Part shown: piece by piece, positions 58,890 through 64,000 of the stretch | How positions within the stretch are numbered: the first letter of the stretch is position 1 | Layout of the letters: every line of letters begins with the position of its first letter | Source of the DNA: an uncultured Neglectibacter sp. | Lineage (GTDB): Bacteria; Bacillota; Clostridia; Oscillospirales; Acutalibacteraceae | Direction: 5' to 3' | Length of the DNA: 64,000 bases | NCBI GenBank assembly: GCA_937958185.1 | Contig: CALFFN010000028.1 | Location: 78,207 to 142,206, forward strand | Position numbers and translations under genes: made by a program | The notes under the pieces: generated by a model | Databases searched by the model: none | What the model saw: the letters and a program-made list of their open reading frames with translations, nothing else | Told to the model about the DNA's origin: nothing

Positions 58890-59132
58890 ATGGCACAGCC
58901 AAAAATACCGAAAGGAAAAGCCATCGCCACCGCGAAGGTCGGGGAAAAGGGGCAGATCGTGATCTCCAAGGAGATCCGGGATATGTTTTCCATTTCCCCG
59001 GGGGATACTCTGTTACTGCTGGCGGACGAGGAGCGGGGCATCGCCATGGTCAAGGCGGACGATTATTTGAATTTCGCCGGGTCTATCATAGACGCCATAC
59101 AGAACCCGAAGAAAGAGGAGGGACAGCCTTGA
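58890..59132 (+). CDS. AbrB/SpoVT-type swapped-hairpin DNA-binding protein
   Basis: An 80-residue transition-state-regulator-type protein. The fold is visible in GKAIATAKVGEKGQIVISKEIRDMFSISPGDTLLLLADEERGIAMVKAD. It is the first gene of an ABC transporter operon and probably represses it. It overlaps the ATPase start (TTGA). Confidence 0.88.
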   Translation: MAQPKIPKGKAIATAKVGEKGQIVISKEIRDMFSISPGDTLLLLADEERGIAMVKADDYLNFAGSIIDAIQNPKKEEGQP

Positions 59133-59992
59133 ACGTGCTGACTGTTGAAAAGCTTCGCAAAAGCTATCCGGGCTTTTTGCTGGACGACGTTTCCTTTGCC
59201 GTGCCGGAGGGGGACATCATGGGCTTCATCGGGCGAAACGGCGCGGGAAAAACCACCACCCTCAGCTGCCTGTTGAACCTTGTGCACCCGGACAGCGGGG
59301 AGATCACCTTTTTCGGGCTTCCCTTCGCCCAAAACGAATGGGAGATCAAGCAGAAGCTGGGGTTCGTCTCCGGCGGCGTGGACTACTACCCCCGCAAGAA
59401 GCTGGGGACTATCACAAAAGTGACGAAAGCCTTTTACCGCGATTGGGACGACGCCGCCTACCGCCGCTATCTTTCCCTGTTCCAGCTTTCGGAGGAGAAA
59501 ACCCCTTCGGCGCTTTCCGCGGGCATGAAGGTGAAGTATTCCCTTGCGCTAGCGCTTTCCCACCATGCCCGGCTGCTCCTGCTGGACGAACCCACCAGCG
59601 GGCTGGACCCGGTCTCCCGGGAGGAGCTTCTGGACATTTTCCTGACTCTTGTCCGGCAGGAGGGCGTGTCCATTCTGTTCTCCACCCACATCACCGCCGA
59701 TCTGGAAAAATGCGCCGATTCCATCACCTATATCCGAAACGGCAGCCTGCCCTTTACCGGGAATATCGGGGAATTTCAGACGCGGTACCGTCTGCTGCAC
59801 TTCCCCGAGGGGAAGAAGCCGGAGGGGACTGCCGGTCTGATCGGCTTGAAGCAGGAAAAGGTGGGCTTTTCCGCACTGTTCCCGGCAAACCTGCCTGTTC
59901 CTGCCAATGCGCAGGCGCAGACCGCAACCTTGAGCGATATCATGGTCCACATGGAGCATAAAAGCTTTTCAGAAGGGGAGGGTACAGTATGA
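59129..59992 (+). CDS. ABC transporter ATP-binding protein
   Basis: A 287-residue ATPase with Walker A GRNGAGKTT, Walker B LLLLDEPTSGLDP and the H-loop STHI. The signature is ALSAGMKVK rather than LSGGQ. TTG 59129 overlaps the AbrB stop and has GGAGGG upstream. This group (ABC-2 exporters with an AbrB or GntR regulator) is linked to cell-envelope stress; its substrate is unknown. Confidence 0.9.
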   Translation: MNVLTVEKLRKSYPGFLLDDVSFAVPEGDIMGFIGRNGAGKTTTLSCLLNLVHPDSGEITFFGLPFAQNEWEIKQKLGFVSGGVDYYPRKKLGTITKVTKAFYRDWDDAAYRRYLSLFQLSEEKTPSALSAGMKVKYSLALALSHHARLLLLDEPTSGLDPVSREELLDIFLTLVRQEGVSILFSTHITADLEKCADSITYIRNGSLPFTGNIGEFQTRYRLLHFPEGKKPEGTAGLIGLKQEKVGFSALFPANLPVPANAQAQTATLSDIMVHMEHKSFSEGEGTV

Positions 59993-60639
59993 AACAGCTT
60001 GTAAAAAAGGAATTTATCCTTGCTGCTCACCCCACCGGGTTTTTGTTTTTGGGGCTCGCCGCCATGATGCTGATCCCCAATTACCCGCTGACCGTCACCT
60101 TTTTCTATCCCTGCCTGGGCACATTTTTCATCTGCATGACCGCCCGGGAGAACCGGGATATTTTCTACACCATGCTGCTGCCCGTGAAAAAGCGGGAGCT
60201 GGTGAAAGCCCGCTTCCTGATGTGCGGCATTTTTCAGACGGCGCAGGTGCTTCTCTGCGTGCCCTTCTGCTTTCTCCGCGCCCTGTACCCGCCGGAGGGC
60301 AACGTGGTGGGCATGGACGCGAATTTCGCCCTGCTGGGCTTTGGGCTTCTGCTGATGGGGCTTTTTAACATCGTTTTCTTCCCCATGCACTACAAGGACC
60401 CCAATAAGGTCGGCGTTCCTTTCCTCATCGGCTCCGTGGTCATGTTCCTCGGCATCGGCATTGCGGAGACCCTGCCCCATATCGTCCCCTTTGTCCGAGA
60501 CAGGCTGGACACGCCACTGTTTGCCTTTCTGCCGGAAAAGCTTCTCTGCCTGCTTCTGGGCGCGGCCCTTTACTTTCTTTTGACCGCCCTTGCCTGCCGC
60601 AGGAGCCAAAATTCTTTTGAGGCGCTGGATATTTCCTGA
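59989..60639 (+). CDS. ABC-2-type permease subunit
   Basis: A 216-residue membrane protein with six predicted helices. ARENRDIFYTMLLPVKKRELVKARF near residues 50-75 is the cytoplasmic loop typical of ABC-2 transporter permeases. It overlaps the ATPase gene by 4 bp and forms its membrane partner. Confidence 0.8.
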   Translation: MKQLVKKEFILAAHPTGFLFLGLAAMMLIPNYPLTVTFFYPCLGTFFICMTARENRDIFYTMLLPVKKRELVKARFLMCGIFQTAQVLLCVPFCFLRALYPPEGNVVGMDANFALLGFGLLLMGLFNIVFFPMHYKDPNKVGVPFLIGSVVMFLGIGIAETLPHIVPFVRDRLDTPLFAFLPEKLLCLLLGAALYFLLTALACRRSQNSFEALDIS

Positions 60640-60664
60640 CAGCCCGTATCGGAACCATTATCAA

Positions 60665-60696
60665 AGGACGCTTTCTTTTTGGAAAGCGTCTTTTTT
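60665..60696 (+). terminator. Terminator of the ABC operon
   Basis: GACGCTTTC/GAAAGCGTC stem followed by six Ts. Confidence 0.88.
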
Positions 60697-60805
60697 CCGT
60701 TTTTCCCAGTTCGGCGGCTTTCGTGGAAAATCCTTTTTTTGAAATGGGCGCTTTTGTTCCCCGCCGCGCGGGCTGCCAAAATTTTTGACAGCCCGCGAAA
60801 GCAGG

Positions 60806-60834
60806 TTGATAGGAAAATCTTCCTGTGCTAAAAT
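60806..60834 (+). promoter_or_regulatory. Promoter for the 60.9-kb membrane-protein gene
   Basis: TTGATA (60806-60811), 17 bp, TAAAAT (60829-60834) with TGTGC before it. Confidence 0.6.
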
Positions 60835-60867
60835 AATTGCAAGCAATCATCACAGAGGAGGATACAG

Positions 60868-61485
60868 ATGAACAGAACACTTTCCAAAATTGGCGCGGGC
60901 ATGGTTACCGCGGCAGTTTTTCTTTTTGCCGTATGCCTGCTGGTGGACTTCAGCTTTGGCTCATACCTTGTCTGTATGTTTCTGCCCATCGGGTACATCA
61001 TGATGGCGGCAGGCTTTCAAAATGAAAGCGACGAGGCGCACCGGGTCGCGGCAAATGTGGGAATGGCTTTCGCCGCCATATATGTCGTATTGATTTTCCT
61101 GGTGTATTTCGCGCAGGTGACAAATGTGCGGCTGGACCACATGACGGAGCAGGCGCTGATGATCTTGGACTTCAAAAGGGGCGGGCTGATTTTCAGCTAC
61201 GACCTGCTTGGGTACGGGATCATGGCTCTTTCCACATTTTTTCTGGGGCTGTCCCTGAAGGCAAAGAGCCGCCCTGACAAATGGCTGAAGCTTCTACTGA
61301 CGCTCCACGGGGTATTCTTCCCCGGCTGCTTTTTCCTGCCCATGACCACGATTTTCCACGGCATGTCCGACGGAAGCACCAGCCCGGGCGGCGTTGCTGC
61401 CCTTGTATTCTGGTGCGCCTATTTCTTCCCCATAGGGATATTGGCGTTCTTTCATTTCCAGGGCAGAGACAAAAATGTAAAGTGA
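60868..61485 (+). CDS. Hypothetical polytopic membrane protein
   Basis: A 205-residue protein with six predicted helices (roughly 10-30, 35-50, 65-88, 110-130, 142-160 and 175-197). I do not recognise a family with confidence. GAGGAG precedes the ATG and it has its own promoter. No functional residues can be named. Confidence 0.6.
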   Translation: MNRTLSKIGAGMVTAAVFLFAVCLLVDFSFGSYLVCMFLPIGYIMMAAGFQNESDEAHRVAANVGMAFAAIYVVLIFLVYFAQVTNVRLDHMTEQALMILDFKRGGLIFSYDLLGYGIMALSTFFLGLSLKAKSRPDKWLKLLLTLHGVFFPGCFFLPMTTIFHGMSDGSTSPGGVAALVFWCAYFFPIGILAFFHFQGRDKNVK

Positions 61486-61514
61486 TTGTAAATCGGGCGA
61501 TCCTATGATATACT
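61486..61514 (+). promoter_or_regulatory. Promoter for the BrkB-like gene
   Basis: TTGTAA (61486-61491), 17 bp, TATACT (61509-61514). Confidence 0.55.
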
Positions 61515-61570
61515 AAATAATATCTATCTGCCGCGCAGGATCGGCGAAAAATTCAGAAAGGAGAATGCAG

Positions 61571-62464
61571 ATGAAGCTGCTGAAAAAGCACGCGAAATGG
61601 TTTATGGACAGAGTCACCAGGGACCGGCTGGATTCCACCGCCGCTCACAGCGCGTTTTTCCTCATCATCTCCTTTCTTCCCTTTATCGCCCTGGTTCTGA
61701 CGCTGATGCAGCGCATTCACTTTTCCTCCGGCGTGCCCATTCTGGAAGCCGCTTTAGGGCTGTTCCCGGACGCGGTGGCGTCCTTTGTGGAGGGGCTGTT
61801 CCCCAGCCCGCTGGAATCCACCGGCGTGCTGCCCGTCGCCATCATCACGGCGGTGTGGTCGTCTTCCATGGGCATGATTGCCATTATCAAGGGACTGGAC
61901 CAGATTTACGAGGTAAAGGAGACCCGGAACTATTTCCTGATGCGGGCAATGGCGGTGCTGTATGTGCTGGGCTTTGCCGTGGTCATTCTGCTTACCGCCG
62001 CCCTGCTGCTGTTCGGCTCTACCATTTATAACTACCTGTTGCAGCACTCGCCGCCGTTTTTCGCCACGCTGCTGATGAATTTCAAATCTCTGGTGGGCTT
62101 TATCCTGCTGTTTTTGTTTTTCACGCTGATGTTCTGCTTCCTGCCCCGGCGCAGGATCAGGTTTATCCACAATCTGGCGGGGGCGGCTTTCGGCGCTGCC
62201 GGGTGGGTGCTGTTTTCCTTTTTCTTCTCCCTGTTTGTGGAAAACTTCTCCAATTTCTCCATTTACGGAAGCCTGGCAACACTGGTGGTCCTGATGTACT
62301 GGCTGTTCTTCTGTATGTATATCCTGTTTTTGGGTGCCGAGGTCAGCATGTGGCTGGAATCCAGCGGGATCCAGAACGATTTGAAAAATTTAGCCAAAAA
62401 ACGGAAAAAGGCGCGGGAACGGAAAAAGAGAGAGCGGGCGGAAGAACTGCCGGAAAAGCAGTGA
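61571..62464 (+). CDS. YihY/BrkB-family membrane protein
   Basis: A 297-residue polytopic protein of the YihY/BrkB family: DSTAAHSAFFLIISFLPFIALVLTLM near the N-terminus, VWSSSMGMIAIIKGLDQIYEV, FCFLPRRRIRF and the last helices around VLMYWLFFCMYILFLGAEV. It was once called ribonuclease BN, which is not its function; its role is unknown. A basic tail follows. ATG 61571 is chosen because GGAG lies 7 bases upstream, whereas an ATG two codons earlier abuts it. Confidence 0.9.
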   Translation: MKLLKKHAKWFMDRVTRDRLDSTAAHSAFFLIISFLPFIALVLTLMQRIHFSSGVPILEAALGLFPDAVASFVEGLFPSPLESTGVLPVAIITAVWSSSMGMIAIIKGLDQIYEVKETRNYFLMRAMAVLYVLGFAVVILLTAALLLFGSTIYNYLLQHSPPFFATLLMNFKSLVGFILLFLFFTLMFCFLPRRRIRFIHNLAGAAFGAAGWVLFSFFFSLFVENFSNFSIYGSLATLVVLMYWLFFCMYILFLGAEVSMWLESSGIQNDLKNLAKKRKKARERKKRERAEELPEKQ

Positions 62465-62495
62465 GCCGCCTGCCTGGGAAAGGAATATTTTCAGT

Positions 62496-62924
62496 ATGAA
62501 AAAAATCGTTGTCATCGACGGGCAGGGCGGCAAAATGGGCGCCGCGCTCACGTCTCAATTAAAAGCCGCCGGGCTTTCCGCCCGGATCATCGCCATTGGG
62601 ACCAACTCCGCCGCCACCGCCGCCATGCTGAAGGCTGGGGCGGACGCAGGCGCTACCGGGGAAAATCCTGTGGTAGTCAACTGTGCCGACGCGGACATTA
62701 TCGCCGGACCCATGGGCATTATCACCGCCAACGCCCTATATGGGGAGATCACCCCGAAAATGGCGGCCGCCGTCTCGGAAAGCACGGCGCAGAAGCTGCT
62801 GATCCCCGTGAACCGCTGCTCTGTTACCGTGGTGGGCGTGGAGGAGCTGTCTTTGGGGGATTACGTGAAGCTGGCGGCGCAGAAGGCAAAGGAAATCCTG
62901 ACACAGGCGGGAAACACACTATGA
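62496..62924 (+). CDS. DUF3842 family protein
   Basis: A 142-residue Rossmann-like protein: KKIVVIDGQGGKMGAAL at the start, then AIGTNSAATAAMLKAGAD and GPMGIITANALYGEIT. This matches DUF3842, a family of Clostridia with unknown function. It overlaps the next gene by 4 bp. Confidence 0.85.
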   Translation: MKKIVVIDGQGGKMGAALTSQLKAAGLSARIIAIGTNSAATAAMLKAGADAGATGENPVVVNCADADIIAGPMGIITANALYGEITPKMAAAVSESTAQKLLIPVNRCSVTVVGVEELSLGDYVKLAAQKAKEILTQAGNTL

Positions 62925-63319
62925 CCCCTCAGGAAGCCATCGCCCTCTGCCTGACCAAAAAGGGCGCTTATCTCGATTACCCTTTCGGTCCCGATTCTGT
63001 AATCGTAAAGGTTGGGAAAACCGCGGAGCGCCCGGGCAGGATATTCGCTCAGATTTTCCCCCTGCGGGGAAAGGACTGCATGACCCTGAACTGCGACCGC
63101 AGCACAGGGGACTTTTACCGTCAGCTTTTTCCGGGCGTTGTGGTGCGGGGGTACCACTGCCCGCCGGTGCAGCAGCCTTATTTCAACACCTTTCCTCTGG
63201 ACGGCTCTGTGCCGGACGAGATGATCCGGGAAATGACGGAGCACAGCTACCGCACGGTGGTGAATAAGCTGACAAAGGGTGTGAGAGAGGAACTGGGGCT
63301 TTCCGGCGCTTCTCCCTGA
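62921..63319 (+). CDS. MmcQ/YjbR-family protein
   Basis: A 132-residue protein with the YjbR/MmcQ fold (DNA-binding-like CyaY superfamily): AYLDYPFGPDSVIVKVG and FYRQLFPGVVVRGYHCPPVQQPYFNTF. Function unknown. ATGA overlap with the DUF3842 gene; 15 bp before the NUDIX gene. Confidence 0.85.
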   Translation: MTPQEAIALCLTKKGAYLDYPFGPDSVIVKVGKTAERPGRIFAQIFPLRGKDCMTLNCDRSTGDFYRQLFPGVVVRGYHCPPVQQPYFNTFPLDGSVPDEMIREMTEHSYRTVVNKLTKGVREELGLSGASP

Positions 63320-63334
63320 AAGGAAACAGTTTTT

Positions 63335-63874
63335 ATGGAGCTTTGGGATATTTATGACGAAACCGGCAGAAAAACCGGGCGCTTCCACGTGAGGGGAACG
63401 CCCATGCAGCCGGGGGACTGCCACTTAGGCGCGATCATCGTGGTGGTGAACCACAGCAGGGAGATCCTCTGCACCCTGCGCAGCCCGGAAAAGAAGCTGT
63501 ACCCCGGAATGTGGGAAAACACCGGCGGCGGAGCACTGGCGGGGGAAACCAGCCGGGCTGCCGCCGTGCGGGAACTGCGGGAGGAAACCGGCATTCACGC
63601 CACGCCGGAGGAGCTTGTTTTCCTCTATCGGGTCAAAACGATAGAGCCGAACGGCAACGGAGCCTGGCTTTTCAACGATGTTTACGGTCTCCGCCGGGAG
63701 CTGGACACAAAGGACGTGGCGCTTCAGCCCGGGGAAACGGCAGACGCAAGGTGGATCCCCTATGAAGAATGGGAGCAAAAGGCGAGGGGCGCGGAGATTC
63801 TCTCCCCCGCCGGACCGAACAACGAAGAATTTTTTGCGATTCTCCGCCGGTTCGTAGAGGAAGCGGGCTTTTAA
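63335..63874 (+). CDS. NUDIX hydrolase (IDI/YfcD-like)
   Basis: A 179-residue hydrolase with the Nudix box GGGALAGETSRAAAVRELREETGI (residues 66-89), complete with the metal-binding REEx2E-type pattern. The N-terminal ELWDIYDETGRKTG resembles isopentenyl-diphosphate-isomerase-like and YfcD-type members. It cleaves a nucleoside-diphosphate-linked substrate that cannot be named. Last gene in the window; nothing is seen in 63875-64000. Confidence 0.88.
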   Translation: MELWDIYDETGRKTGRFHVRGTPMQPGDCHLGAIIVVVNHSREILCTLRSPEKKLYPGMWENTGGGALAGETSRAAAVRELREETGIHATPEELVFLYRVKTIEPNGNGAWLFNDVYGLRRELDTKDVALQPGETADARWIPYEEWEQKARGAEILSPAGPNNEEFFAILRRFVEEAGF

Positions 63875-64000
63875 GATATTTCTTTTCATGGATAGACCAT
63901 AGAAAACCCTGCGGCGGAACAAGATGAAACTTTCGGCATCGGAACTATCACTTGTCTCTTTGCGATAAGTTTGGACGGAATAAAAGTTTTTCGCTTCCTT

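Overview
The window looks like a chromosomal segment of a GC-rich anaerobic Firmicute, most likely a gut Clostridia member of the Oscillospirales/Ruminococcaceae type. This is an inference from the gene content: the type II fatty-acid operon with FabK, DUF1385 and DUF3842 proteins, SipW/TasA-type secretion, HemW without the aerobic enzyme, AGGAGG ribosome sites and frequent GTG/TTG starts. There are about 56 protein genes, no rRNA, no recognisable tRNA and no CRISPR array.

Layout. 1-2.1 kb: a GH39 beta-xylosidase (runs off the window) and an esterase. 2.2-8.6 kb: an EF-G-like GTPase, a catalytically degenerate P-type-ATPase-like membrane protein and RlmB. 9.6-12.4 kb: a DUF6062-like protein, an OGG1-like glycosylase and HemW. 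12.4-15.2 kb: a serine recombinase, two inverted 24-bp palindromes and an LRR/SLH surface protein. 16-17.8 kb: LepA. 18-27.3 kb: a TasA/SipW-type surface-fibre locus with a LytTR regulator. 27.4-33 kb: MFS transporter, RlmI-like methyltransferase, DAHP synthase, TetR regulator and CPBP protease. 33.2-34.5 kb: an isolated phage-type lysis cassette. 34.6-36.4 kb: a Ca/cation antiporter behind a yybP-ykoY-like riboswitch, and an alkyltransferase-like protein. 36.6-38.1 kb: an AT-rich pair of paralogous Mrr-like nuclease genes. 38.3-39.5 kb: RumA. 39.8-49.7 kb: the acc/fab operon (fabH-fabK-small membrane protein-fabD-fabG-fabF-accB-fabZ-accC-accD-accA). 49.9-51.4 kb: SDR and RsmE. 51.5-57.2 kb: lipoprotein, two-component system, DUF1385 and PrmC. 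57.4-63.9 kb: AraC/GyrI proteins, an AbrB-controlled ABC transporter, membrane proteins, DUF3842, MmcQ-like and NUDIX proteins.

The strongest candidate for an undescribed system is at 12.4-15.2 kb. A small serine recombinase is followed, 8 bp after its stop, by a palindrome whose 12-base half-site resembles Hin/hix half-sites. A second palindrome is its reverse complement, so only the central dinucleotide is asymmetric and it is inverted. The segment between them contains a TTGACA-17-TAACAT promoter that now points away from the surface-protein gene. I read this as a self-contained invertible promoter, captured OFF, controlling an LRR/SLH cell-surface protein.

The second theme is unusual repeat biology. 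Degenerate 7-bp-period arrays (TTAGTTG-, CTGGATA- and ATGAGCA-type) sit at gene ends, supply the stop codons of several genes, and often occur in pairs around a short spacer. Second copies of the last codons of fabG and fabH lie just downstream of those genes, and the fabD start region is tandemly multiplied.
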